NCBI GenBank assembly: GCA_001598975.1
Contig: BBXU01002470.1
Span: 1-64,000, forward strand
From: Parachlorella kessleri
Lineage: Eukaryota; Chlorophyta; Trebouxiophyceae; Chlorellales; Chlorellaceae
Direction: 5' to 3'
DNA length: 64,000 nucleotides
Part shown: positions 12,358 to 24,084 of the stretch, in pieces
Position numbering within the stretch: position 1 is the first letter of the stretch
Layout: every line of letters begins with the position of its first letter
Notes under the pieces: model-generated
Databases searched by the model: none
Told to the model about the DNA's origin: nothing
Seen by the model: the letters and a program-made list of their open reading frames with translations, nothing else
Position numbers and translations under genes: made by a program

Positions 12358-12849
12358 GGTAAGAGCAGACACTGAGTGCTAAAGGAGGAGACATTGAGCC
12401 TGACCCCTTCTTCTTGTACGCTTCAAGGGAAGAAATCCAAAGCCATGCAGGAAGACATGCCGTCAATCTACGTCATTGCGCGCACACCAAGCACCGTGCC
12501 AGCCCAGAAGGAGGTTGGCATACAAGTTTACGTGGGAGATGGCTCTAGGCTTCATGTACGCATTCCGAGATCTCCACTGTAAATACGTAATTTAAACGTC
12601 ATCGCTAAATACAGTTTTCTATCTAACCGCGAGCTAATCGACAGTACCCACTAGCCGAGGGTTCTGGTTCGTCAAACTGCTGCATGTTCCTTTCGTCAAC
12701 GACTTGGGCTTGATCAGGCACACGCGGCTGCTTGGTATTTATGCCCCAAAGTTGTAACAGGCCGTGTTATATAGCTCAACAGAACATGCATCTGTGATCA
12801 CCACAGAGGCACAGTGCTGGCCGTGTTTGCGCAGCGCAGAGGGACCTAT
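12358..12849. promoter_or_regulatory. Shared 5' region of the divergent PIP5-kinase pair
   Basis: About 490 bases separate the ATG of the minus-strand kinase from the first ATG in the first clear exon of the plus-strand kinase. Any promoters for both must lie here or overlap upstream untranslated exons. A plus-strand frame at 12445-12582 (MQEDMPSIYVIARTPST...) could be the first coding exon of the plus-strand gene, with in-phase donors GTGGGA or GTACGC, which would shorten the true intergenic space further. No defined promoter motif was seen. Confidence 0.45.
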
Positions 12850-15800
12850 ATGAACGGCATTAGTTTCCTGCGGGATAACCTCAACCTGCAGGCGTACAGC
12901 CTTGAAGACATTGCATTCAAGGAACTGCGCTTTGAGGGTGGCGAAAGCTATCGCGGAGGCTGGAGAGACGACGTGGTAAGAGGTGGTCCAGGGTTACCTC
13001 AGCTGGCAGGGCGGTGTTCACTTAGGCAAGCTTGATAGGCACCCTTATCCAACTAGCTGCACAGCCTTGGATCCTCTCAAATTAAGTATGGATTCCATTT
13101 GCTGCAGCCTGAGGGAGAGGGCATTTACTCTTGGTCAGATGGCAGCGTGTACGAGGGGTCCTGGCATGAGGGCCTCAAGCATGGCTGGGGCAAGTACACC
13201 TGGCCCAACGGCGCACAATACAAGGGGGAGTGGCACAAAGGCCTACTTCAGGTGTGTGCCAGGAGCTTCAGGCAACAGGTCACAAAAATACCAAACTTAT
13301 ACTCTTGGCCAATGTTGGTGTGCAGCAGTGGAGTATCGTACTCTTGCACTGTTCTGCAAGATTGTATAATGCATAGGGTCATAGTCAGATGTATGTGTGT
13401 GCAGGGCTACGGAAATTTTCGCTCGCCTGATGGCTCCCATTACCAGGGCGGGTGGTCAGCCAACTTGAAGCATGGGCTTGGCAAGAAAACCTATGCAAAT
13501 GGGGACTTCTACGAGGGCCTTTGGCGCCACGGCAAGGCAGAAGGCCCTGGCAGGTTTGTGTGAATGGGAGGGTCTGGATCCAGATAGTCCTGAAGGCCCA
13601 CGGAAGTGCTGACATTGGCGGTGGCGGTCGGGCTTTAGGAGTGCACCACTGTGTCTAGCTCGTTTTTGTTCGGGCAGCAGTTGTCTGAGCCTGTGTTTGC
13701 AGTGCTAAATCAGCAGCAACAAACGCATATAACACGGGTTCAAGCTTTGTTGCATTAGCTTCTTACGCAAGGAGTGGAACTGACAGCATGGTACTCAGTG
13801 AGGCCTCTGTAGGTGCAGCATGCCGTAACTTTCAGTGATATATCCATAACTATCTTGCGATGCTATATGTGTGCTATCTGCCCCTGCCCAGGTATGTATG
13901 GCAACAGGGCAATGTGTACGATGGGGAGTGGCGCTGCGGCAAGATGCATGGCCAGGGCACTCTGCGCTGGAGCACTGGTGAGCGCTAAAGAACCGATATG
14001 AGCTAGTGGCTACTACAAGTAACTCCCTCTGCAGCGGTGCCAGCTGGCAGGGATGCTCAGCTGGTTGCACCATTGAGATAAGCATCATGGGGTGTTGACA
14101 GCAGTTGCTGAGCTGCTGATGCGCTGGTGCCTTGCATGCTATTGGGCAGCAGTGGTGGTGGGTGGGATGGGTATAGACCTCAGGTCGGCACTCTGCTTAG
14201 ATGAGCAAGGCGGAGTGCTCCCTAACTGCAGGACAGGAAGATGATGTGGTGCACGGTTGTGAAGGTGCTTCTGTATGGCTTATCTGCTGCAGGGGAGCGG
14301 TATGACGGTGAGTGGCGGGAAGGGCTGGAGGATGGCATCGGCGTCTTCACCTGGCAGGATGGCAGCACCTATGAAGGCTTCTGGGTGCAGGTAGGCCTGG
14401 GCTGAATGTCTGTCCAAGGGTAGGGGTAGGGGCTCCGGCCAGGTGGATGTCTGGCAAGTGAGAGGCGTAGCTGGTGCCCTTAACTGTGTGGTGGTCAATG
14501 GGTTGGGGTAGCCATTGCAACCTAGACTTGGGTGGGTTGGATGGGGTGTGCATCCAGCCAAGGGGGCCTCGATCCCCAGATGACTGGAGATGTGTGGAGG
14601 CGTTGCTGCAGCGCCTAGAGCTGCACCTGAAGATGATCTGTTTTGGGGCTTGGATTGCTGGCCATTACAAGTTCCTGCGGCCCAAGGTCGCAGACGCCTG
14701 CTCTGCTTAGGTGACTGGGAAGCCGAGGCCGGTGGCAGAGACTTGGTGGATTTGCATGGATAAGGCTTGGCTTCTGTGCAGGGCAAAAAGGAGGGGGTTG
14801 GGGTCTTCCGGCCCGCCATTGCCAACCGCCTTGCCCACCCGCCAAATGAGGCGCTGCCTTCGTCCGACGGCTTTGACGCCGCAGAGGTGGGTCAACTGCA
14901 ACATCATGCAGCAGATGATGCGCCCAACATCACGCGATGCCCTTGTGCTCTACAAGATCTGGCGGTGTGTTTACGATTGTAGGGTCAGAGGTTCTGGTCA
15001 GTCGCCTGGGCTTTCAACGGACCCTTGCTGTGTCCACCGTCATGCGCTGCCACCAATTTTCCTCCAACCAATGTGTTTGTGCAGCTGGTGGAGCCGCAAA
15101 GCTCCATTGCCACCTTTGAGCACCCCATCGACTCCCCCACAGTTGCCAGGGGCCCTCTCACACGTGACGGCCACTTTGCAGGTATTTAAAAACATGCGTC
15201 TGACATGCTCTTATGCCGGTCCAAGGACCGCGTGCGTGCACCACTTGGTGGCACGCTACACTGGTGCTGCCATTGCAAGCCCGCCTAGCTGCAATTTGAA
15301 CTTTCATAGGCAGCGGGGACCCGCTCATGTCTACAATCTGTGCCAGGGCCAGCCCACATTGGTAATGCTAACATGATCTGCTTGCAGATGCTGCACGTAA
15401 GAATGCTGGCAGCGACCTGGTGTATGTTTGTGAGTACCGGACGGGGCGGCTGCTGCACGAGGAGGCGCTCAGCAGCCAGGACTTGGAGGTGGTCTTCGGG
15501 CCGTTGCAGGCGAGTCGATGGTGGTGTAATGCAACGGGGATGGAAACCTTAGTACAAGCGTTCAAATTCGTCATCCCAGCCAGATCCTGTCATTATGCCT
15601 TCTTCACACCTACTTAACATAAGCAGCACAAGTGTGGCGGTTCTGTTTTGGACAGTGGCGACCCCATCCCCCTAGCTAACCTGCAGGCATGGGATAGGCA
15701 GACCTGGTTCCTGGAAGATCATTTTGTTGTGTCCTGTTGCTTGGGTGGTAAGTTTCAGAGACTGTTTTGAGGAAGAACCTGGTCCGCTCCGTGCTTTTAG

Positions 15801-18800
15801 AAGTGCGAAGCTGACTGCGCTGGATCCTGCCCTGCTGCAGCAGCAGTTCCAGCGCAAGCGGCGGCTACGGCGGCGGGGCAAGCGGCGGCAGGAGAGCATG
15901 GGAGAGACTATCTACAAGGGCCACCGCAGGTGTGTTACCCTGCTTGGGCAAGGCCCTGTTCAGGAAGCAGATGGATATCTGAACTCGAGCCAGGCTGGGC
16001 ATTGGGGCCATTGGGACAGGCATGCTGGTCGCTCAGTCTCGCACGGGTGGCAGTGTGGGAAAACAATTTGATGCGCATGCAGTTGGATGCTCACGCTTTA
16101 AAGCAACAAACACCCATGTCGCCGAGCCAAGCATGTGAACACCCAGCAGTTGAAGTAGCGGGCATATGCACCCCTTAACATGCCAGGCGTTACACTGGCA
16201 TGATGATGTCAGAGAAACTTGGCAGGATTAGATGCTACGCGCCACTGCTGCCCTGCTTCGCAGTTATGACTTGATGTTGAACCTACAGCTCGGCATCCGT
16301 TACACGCTCACCACTCTCAGCAAGGTGCCCCGGCCTAGTCAGATCAAGGAGGCTAACTTCCACCAAAAGGTGGGCGGCTACGGATGATGGGATCCTGCAT
16401 TACAAAGTTCAGCAATACATAGTGCCTTATCTGTTGTTGACGTTGTGGCGTACTGGTCAGGTCATCTTGCAGTGTGCGATGCACAGGAATCGGCTAGCAG
16501 GCTGGATGATATTGCTGCAGGGTCGATCAAACACCTTACTTGCTGACTTTCGAGGTTTGTGACAATTGTCTCTACGACTCTAATGTAAACGAAAGCGTTA
16601 TGTGCAGGTCTGGCTGCGCTTCCCTCGCAACGGCAGTGAGGTGACCCCGCCGCACCCCTCCAACGACTTCAAGTGGAAGGACTACTGTCCGGAGGGTAGG
16701 ACCTTGCAAGAATCTGCTTCCATGGTTGTATCTTTATGACGAGCAAAACGAGCAAAAGCCACATCCAATCCCCGTTCATAGTTTGTGCAAGTTGGTAACC
16801 CTCAACTCAACACCGCCTGGCGCTTGTAGATGTGCTCAGTGCGCGTACATTGGTGAGCCTTTCTTGAAGGACTGATGTTCTATCCCGGCAAGCCAAACTG
16901 GAATAAAAAGACTCTGAAGAAGTTTCGGTGTTAATGGCCTTGTGTCTGACCGCCGCCTGCAGCCTTCCGCAAGCTGCGTGACATCTTTGGCATCAACACC
17001 TCCGAGTACCTGCTCTCCATCTGCGGCGACCAGGCGCTGCGGGAGCTGCCCTCGCCCGGCAAAAGCGGCAGGCAAGCGCTGGTGAAAGCTGAGAGGCATG
17101 GTGCCTGACGTGCTTCCAAGTGTCTGGCGACCAAGAGTTGGAGGGAATAAGCCCCATCATTTGATGCTGGTCCTTTTGACCTGGCGGCGGAGGCAGTGCA
17201 TGCGTTACACAGCCAAATGCCTTCAGTTGTCTGTGACAGAGCGATTGCAGGTGCCGAGCTAACAAGTCACCCGCCCTGTGCCCATGCAGTGTCTTCTTCA
17301 TCAGCCACGATGACCAGTACATGATTAAGACAATGCGCAAGGAGGAGATCAAGTTGCTGCTGACCATGCTGCCCCGCTACCTGGCACATGTGTCCGCCAA
17401 CCCCTCGACGCTGCTGCTGCGCTTCTTCGGGGTGCATCGAGTGAAGCCCTCACACGGTCTCAAGGTGCGCAATGGAGCAAGTCTGCTTGGTGACTGGAGG
17501 AGGAGAGGTGTTGTAGGGTGCCTAAGTGGGCCAGCATTCCCCTGTTGGTCAAGCAGCCAACCCTGTGTCAAAGTACCATGTAAGAAGGCTGCTCTGTATC
17601 ATCTCTTGTAGACTGGGAGGCCCCTCCTGATCAGCTGTCACCTGTGGTGCAGGTGCGCTTTGTGGTGATGAACAACGTGTTCCGGACGGATGTGCCGCTG
17701 CACCGCAAGTATGACCTCAAGGGCTCCACGCTGGGCCGCACCATTGGGGCCAAGATGAGCGCCACGGGTATGCGACAGCCAGGGTTCTTCTGCAAGGCAG
17801 CCTCCGCCATGGGCAGAGTTTGGTACATGCTGGGCTGGAAGTCGTTCTCTTCACCTCCGCAGATAGAAGGGCATAGTGCCTGCTTGTTTTGTTTGAAGTT
17901 GTCGCAGCTGGCCTGCTCAGTCATTTGGATCCTACTGCCCATGGTTCCCAGGCTGTATGGCAAGCCAGCTGAAGGCCCGCCCCCCTGCTTGCAGCCATTC
18001 GCAAGGACCTGGACTTGGATGTGAAGTTTAAGGTGGACCCCCTTCACCGCACGCGGTAGGTGTTGCGAGTGCAGGGTCATCTGTCAGTGGACCCCGAGCA
18101 ATGCCTGGTCAGACTTGGGGTGCTGGCTGGTCGGCGTGTGTGGGCAGGACGGACAGTCTGACCTATGCAGAAGTCCCTGTGGCTGTGTTTTGTGTTTTTT
18201 GGAAGCTTTCCTCCAGCTCCTTACAACTACCCTCGCCGAGGCCCATTAGGCTCTGTTGAAGTGATTTACATGTGAGCCCTTTGGCTGTGCAGGCTGCTGG
18301 ACCAGATGCGCGCTGACTGTGGTTTTCTGGAAGATTCGCGCGTCATGGACTACTCCCTCCTCTTGGGTGTGCACTACCGCTCCTTTGGTGACACATCCGC
18401 ATCCCCCGTCAACACAGACAAGGTGGGCTGGGACGACACCAAGACTGAAGGGCGGTTTATTCCAGGAAGGAGGAGGAATTCCATCTGTACTCAGAGTGGC
18501 TGCCACTGGCTGGCATGACCCCTGATGTCCATGAATCTATAAAGAGGTGGAGGTTCTGGGCGCATGGGTCGTGATGCATGATCTGTGACGAGCTCCTACT
18601 GTGAAGCAGGACAGTGTTTCTACCAGTCCCTTAGCATGTATGCAGGAGGACGATGGTGATGCAACCTATGAAACAGCAGAGGAGGAGGATGGTGGCGGCG
18701 GCGGCATCATGCAGCGCCTCAGCAGCGACCAGTCTCCGCGCTTGGGTACTCTTGGCAGGGGAGCTGTGCAGCTGCAGGCCACGCCAGCGGCAGCAGCTGA

Positions 18801-21800
18801 CCTGCCTCCACTTGCTGAGAATGCTGTGTCAGGGGCAACTTTCATGCATCGGCGGAGCGCCTCGGATGCTGGCGTGTTGCGGCTGCCAACTGGAGACGAG
18901 GTTGAGGATGTTGACCGAGCTATTGTGAGCTCGATTCGAACCACCAGGATGGAGCTGCTGGCAAAGCCTGTGCAGGAAGGTACGTCTTAACTTCTGCCTT
19001 GCTTGACCATGTCTGACCACGTGACATCCGGTGAAGGTTGCATGATAGATTGGTTGTTGGGGGTAAGTTGGGGTAGTTGTGATGAAATTGTGGCTGAGAG
19101 GGAGGCATGCAAGAGGTGGTGTCGGCAGGATGAGTCCTAGGCTCTGAAGCCTGGAAGGTTTGAGTGTGCTGTCTGATCTCCTATGAAGAAGCCTAGTAAC
19201 AGAAGCGACCAGCATGCCTGTTGTCTTGTCCGGGAACCTGGAAGCTTCCTTCGCTGCCTCCTGGCGGCTGACATATTTTTGAGGTGATCCCCACACCAAC
19301 ATAGTTTACCTGCTGTCTGGTGACAGGGGTCCGCTCAACCATGTGTTGGACATTTGTTGTGCAGGCCAGGCCGAGCGCAGCAGTGGCTCCCTTGGGTTCC
19401 TCTCCAAGTTGCTTCGCAGCAAGGACAAGCCGCAGGAGCAGCAGCAGCAGCAGGAGCTCACGTCAACAACTGCCAAGGGCTTGGACAGTGGCAAGTCGCT
19501 GGCTGCCCTGCCGCGGTCACCTACAAGCCCCCACAAGCTCATCGCCCAGCTTGAGCAGCCCCTTGCTGCTGATGTAGTGCAGCCGCTGCATATTGCCGCT
19601 GAGCAGCCTCTCATGTCCCGAAGCTCTCCTGGAACGGGTAGCCCAGGCAAGCCTGCGGCAGGCACCAGGGAGCCACAGCAGCACCAAGACCAGCAACAGG
19701 AACCAGCCGCCTCAGCAACCGTAACCAGCAGCAGCACCCAGCACCAACCCCGGCAGCCGCTACCAGCAGCGCCAACATCAGAAGGGCAAATGGGCCAGCA
19801 ACAACAGCAAGGTGGGCCCCAGCTGCAGCAGTCACGCGAGGGGCTAGCCTCGACCAGATCTTTGGACGTAGCAAGTGGGGATGACAGAATTGCTGCAAGC
19901 ACTGCCGCAGCCCCCTTCGAAACTGCTGGAAGCCAGCATGTGCAAAGCAGCAGCGCCCCGCCAACCTCGTATCTGCAACAATGGCAGCAGCGGCGGACCA
20001 GCGACGGGGCGCAAGAACAACAAGGCCTGCCAGCAACTGACCCTACTGCAGCGGTTGAGGCAGTGCCTGACCAAGAGCGTCCTTGCCCAACTGGCTGCCT
20101 TGCCGAGGGCCACGAACCCCTGCCATCAGAGGAGCCTGCTGCAGAGCAGCTCACGCCGCGTGAGCTTGTCCGCTGGCGGTCGGATGCGGTGTGTTTGCAT
20201 GACATCTTGAGGGCTCCAGCTGTTCAAGAGCCGCAGGAGCTCATGCGGCGAGGCAGCCTCGACCGCCGCTCGCAGCAGCACGGCCAGCCTCCGGGGCAGC
20301 AGCACCAGCGGTCCTCATCTGCTGGAGCCAGGCTCTCCATCAACCAGGGCGGCAACAGTTCGGGTAGCTTCACGTCCGCAGCCTCAGTGCTAGCCACCCT
20401 GCCCTCCATACCGCCACAGGGCTCCCTTCCGCCGCCCTCTGCTGCCCCGCCTGGCTCCTTGCCCCCATACGCTGCACCTCCCAGCACAGGTAGCCACAGC
20501 GAAGCACAGAATGGCTGGCATCAGCAGCAGCTCCTCATACAGCAGCAACAGCAGCAGCAGCGGGGCCGGCAGCATCGGGCCCCCTCCCCCTCCAGGTTTG
20601 CCGCCGAGGCTGCCTCTAGGGCAGGCAGTGCCACTGTAGCCCCGCTTGCGGGGGTAGCAAGAAGGCACACCATGCCAGTGTTGATACCCAAGGTGGGTGA
20701 CAGCGATGAGGCGGAGCAGGTAGCTGTGGGCAATGGCTCTCCAGTAGAGGGAATGGTTCGAGTCTCAGTGTCACGCCTCAGCTCCGACCCAGGCCCGGGC
20801 TATGGGCCCCTTGGCCGTGCTAGCAGTGCGCCTGCCTCCAGCTTTGAGGCTTATGCCAGCGCTGGCGTCAGGCTGCGAGGCGGGGCAGCAGGGCTTCTCA
20901 AATCAGGTCCTGGCATGTTTGACGGGCCTGCCAGCTTCAAGCGCATGGCAACGACAGGAGCACGGGTGTCCGGCGGCCTCCTGCGTCGCCCTGACTCCGT
21001 TGTGGACCTGACTACCCCTGAGAACCAGCAGCTGGTGTCCCGCATCCGCAAGAAGCTTGAGCGCCCTGTCAGCGACCGTTTGCTGCAGGTGGGTAGACAG
21101 TGCACCTCTGCGGACTGCAGCAAACCATTCTCCTTGGAGTGCATATGCAAGTATGTGAGGCAGTCTGTGAGCCGACTTATGTCAACATGCATGCCAGGAT
21201 GGAGGGTTGGCTTGTATACTGATGGGGCCCACCATGCCTTACTGTCTAGTGCCTGAGGAGAGGCACTTGGAGATAAGCAGAGGCAGTGAAGCCCTAGTGA
21301 AGGTTTTGCTTGCAATCCGCGGCACTCAGCCCTTCCTTGCTGTCTCGCTCCTTGCAGGACTTGCTAAAGCTTGCCCGTTACCGCATGCTGGGCAAGAGCG
21401 CTGGCAACCGGCATTTTAGGGCACCCACCATGGTGTTAGCCGCTCGCAGCAGGCGCAGCAGCGGCCTCTTCGGCAGGTATTGGGATGAGGCCTTGGGGTT
21501 CTTTTCATACTGCATACTGCTATCACCAGATTGCTCAGGCTGGAGGCTGGAAATCGCTTTCTGCCAGTGCTTGCAATGGACCACTTGTTCATAATGCTCG
21601 CCTCAAATGAAGTCTATGCCAGCTGGCGGCTATAGAGTGCCGGTCGTTCTTGGGCGCCAACTGTTGACGCGTCATGCGGCGCATGTAGTAGCCATGCCAA
21701 GATCTCCTTCACTGAGGGAGTTTATTATTGGTTATTGCTTGCTTTGCAGGTACGCAAGTGAGGACGATGCCCCTACAGCTGTCGCCCAGGAGCAGCACCC

Positions 21801-22304
21801 TGGGCTGAACTTGCATGCTGTGGCTGTCAGCATGCAGGCAGCACAGCAGCCCGAGGAGGTGGTCCTGTTCTGCGGCATCATTGATTTCTTACAGGTGGGC
21901 CTGGGAGTGGGTGCGGCAATCCTTCCCTTCCAGCATTAGGACCTTCTGGCAAGGGCAAGCTTTCCCCGCCTTGTTTTTCTTCGCTTGTAACTGGAAGCTG
22001 GACGGCTGGAAGCGGTCCCAGGAGATATAGGCAAGCTCATGCCCCACTCCCCTGTGCCGGTTGTCGAATGCCCAATCTTGCGTGGAAGCAAAGCAACCAT
22101 GGCGGGTAGCCGTTCACTGTTCAACTGTTGAACAATGCAGCTTGGACTCTTCTCCTGTTGGCTACGCAGGAATACAACCTGCGCAAGATGCTGGAGCACA
22201 ATTTCAAGGCCGTGGTACAAGATGGGAAGGCCATCTCTGTTGTGGAGCCTCGCGCCTACTCCAAGCGGTTCTTGCAGTTTATGTCCAGCGTATTTGTGGA
22301 TTGA
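12850..22304 (+). CDS. MORN-repeat phosphatidylinositol-4-phosphate 5-kinase with very long kinase insert
   Basis: Paralogue of the minus-strand kinase. The first exon contains [15 protein letters not shown] repeats then run across several exons ([113 protein letters not shown]), about eight in all, as in land-plant PIP5K subfamily B. A basic segment leads to GETIYKGHR, then [16 protein letters not shown]. The kinase core shows [10 protein letters not shown] with [31 protein letters not shown] and, after about 770 residues of Gln, Ser and Pro-rich insert (exons near 18644-18979, 19360-21086, 21358-21477 and 21750-21893), GIIDFLQ. The last exon (about 22170-22304) has [11 protein letters not shown] and ends SSVFVD. 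One intron after 15509 has a GC donor (CAG|GCGAGT). The 5' end is uncertain; ATG 12850 is the first in the clear exon. Confidence 0.9.
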
Positions 22305-22429
22305 AGCGCTCGCCAGGCTGGTGCACCACGGTTTCCACATGGGCATGATACCCTTGCTGGGTGCGGCTTTGCAGGGAAGGTCCCATGTTCGCGGCTGCGC
22401 CTGGTGTCAGTGCATGCTTTCAAGTGATG

Positions 22430-22434
22430 TGTAA
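22430..22434 (+). terminator. TGTAA polyadenylation signal of the plus-strand PIP5-kinase
   Basis: TGTAA, the usual polyadenylation signal of chlorophyte algae, lies about 125 bases after the stop codon, a plausible 3' UTR length. Confidence 0.5.
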
Positions 22435-24084
22435 GTTATTGCGCAAATTTTTGAAACTGCTCTTCCTGAAACGATTGCAAGCTGCTCACGCTTTTGGACC
22501 ACAATGTAGCCCGGCTGGTATGTGGTAGCTCCGAGTGGGATTTTTCGATGAAGTCACAGGTTTTCAAATGGCAAGGGACTGAGGATGTCCCTACCCCCCA
22601 TCTCAATGCACGAAACGCTGGGATGGGAACGAGGAGGTGATGACAGCCTGCCGTCTCTCTTCTCACAGCCTGCCAGCCAATCTGCCTGCTCTCAACGCCG
22701 ATTGCGCTTAGTGCTGCTCCCTGCTCCTGTCATCAGACAATGTCCCTGTGTTCCACTAACCCTACCTCAGTTCCAGCTTCACGTGCTGTATTCAGTTGCC
22801 TTGGCTTGTCTTTGGGAGAGACCTACTATATCCGAACCCAGGCAAGCCCCCAGAGTATATATTTGTGCATCGAGCCCTGTCAATACCTGGAAACCCTATC
22901 TCCTTCTTGTCGCACTACCTGCCACCTTCAACACTGGACTACATTCCCCTGTCAGTGCAGTGTTCCAACTCATCTTCCTGTTTGCACTGCCCGCCACTAT
23001 GAACAAACAGCGTCAGTGCAAACAGGTCAGCTCCACCAGCATTTTGGCTACACGAAGTGCCTCTTACACCAGTGCCGGTGGTCTATCTAGACTCGTTCCG
23101 ATGGGACCATGCAAGCACCTGGTGATGAAAGTGGCTTAAACCTGGTTTCTATTGCCACCGCAACCAAGCTGTAGATAGAGACAGTCCTCCAGCATAGCAC
23201 GTTTGTGAAGTTAAGGACCCCAAGAGCTACCGCACTCTTCAGCGACTATTGAGGCATGGCTGACAAGATCCCTGGGACGTTGAACCTGGGAAGGAATGAG
23301 AAACTGCTCCACAAGGACCCGTTAGCCAAGGACTCTCAAGACCCATGTTGTGTTCATGATCTCACATGTCATGATGGATATTGAGCACCAGTTGTGACCG
23401 CAGTGGACTATAGTCGCGGTTACTGGCCACCATGCTGAGGAGCGAGGCATCTGATTCTCAAACCACCTTGCCCCAGCATGTGATCGTGATCAGACAGGCA
23501 TCAGTGGCCACCGCAGTGCACCAGTTCAAGCGGTTTCTAAGCACTGACAAGAGAAAATAGTTCTCCTTGTTAAGGTTTTTGGCAAGTATCCGGAATCAGT
23601 CCGTCCCTTGCCGCCCTAGCTTCCAGCTGTACTAAAGGAAAGCATGGCTGTTGTCCCACGCAGTGCCCCCCGCAGTGTCTCTACTTTATTGCGACACTTC
23701 TTCTACCCATCTCCCAAGTGCTCTTGTCAGCTACTGGGTTGAGTAGGTGAGAAAGCACGAAGGCCCCATCGGCTAGAGCTAGCTGCTATCCGTGCAGTAT
23801 TAGCGCATTTGCTTGCATGAACTGCTGGGACCTGTTTCCAACCGCTGGTTCTCTGTCCAGCCGCCCTTGGTAGGAAACTAGCTAGGGCAGGGCTGCAGGG
23901 GGAAGTCTTGGTCCGTGCGTTCTGACCGCCGTGCGGGCAGCGCTGCTGATTAGGCCAAAACCAAACTACCTCACCGAGGTGCTTCTGCAGGCGAGGCCGC
24001 GAGCAGGGCCACTGACGGGCCTGAGCTGGTGGCTAGGGAAGGGCAGCGCGCGGGCTTGCCTTCTGGCCTTTCTGAGGAGGCACC
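22435..24084. other. Long intergenic region
   Basis: About 1.65 kb between the PIP5-kinase and the proton pump. Overlapping open frames at 22585-23139 have no family motif, no splice support and no consistent frame. The last few hundred bases should contain the pump promoter and 5' UTR. No transposon ends or RNA gene were recognised, although decayed element sequence cannot be excluded. Confidence 0.5.

Noticed and set aside
19306..20205. Long minus-strand open frame of 299 codons
   Set aside because: It is antisense to the large coding exon of the plus-strand PIP5-kinase insert. Its Cys, Ser and Trp-rich composition is what reading CAG/GCC-rich coding sequence backwards gives.
22585..23139. 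Overlapping open frames between the PIP5-kinase and the proton pump, considered as retroelement remains
   Set aside because: No reverse transcriptase, protease or integrase motif could be traced in any frame and no terminal repeats were seen.
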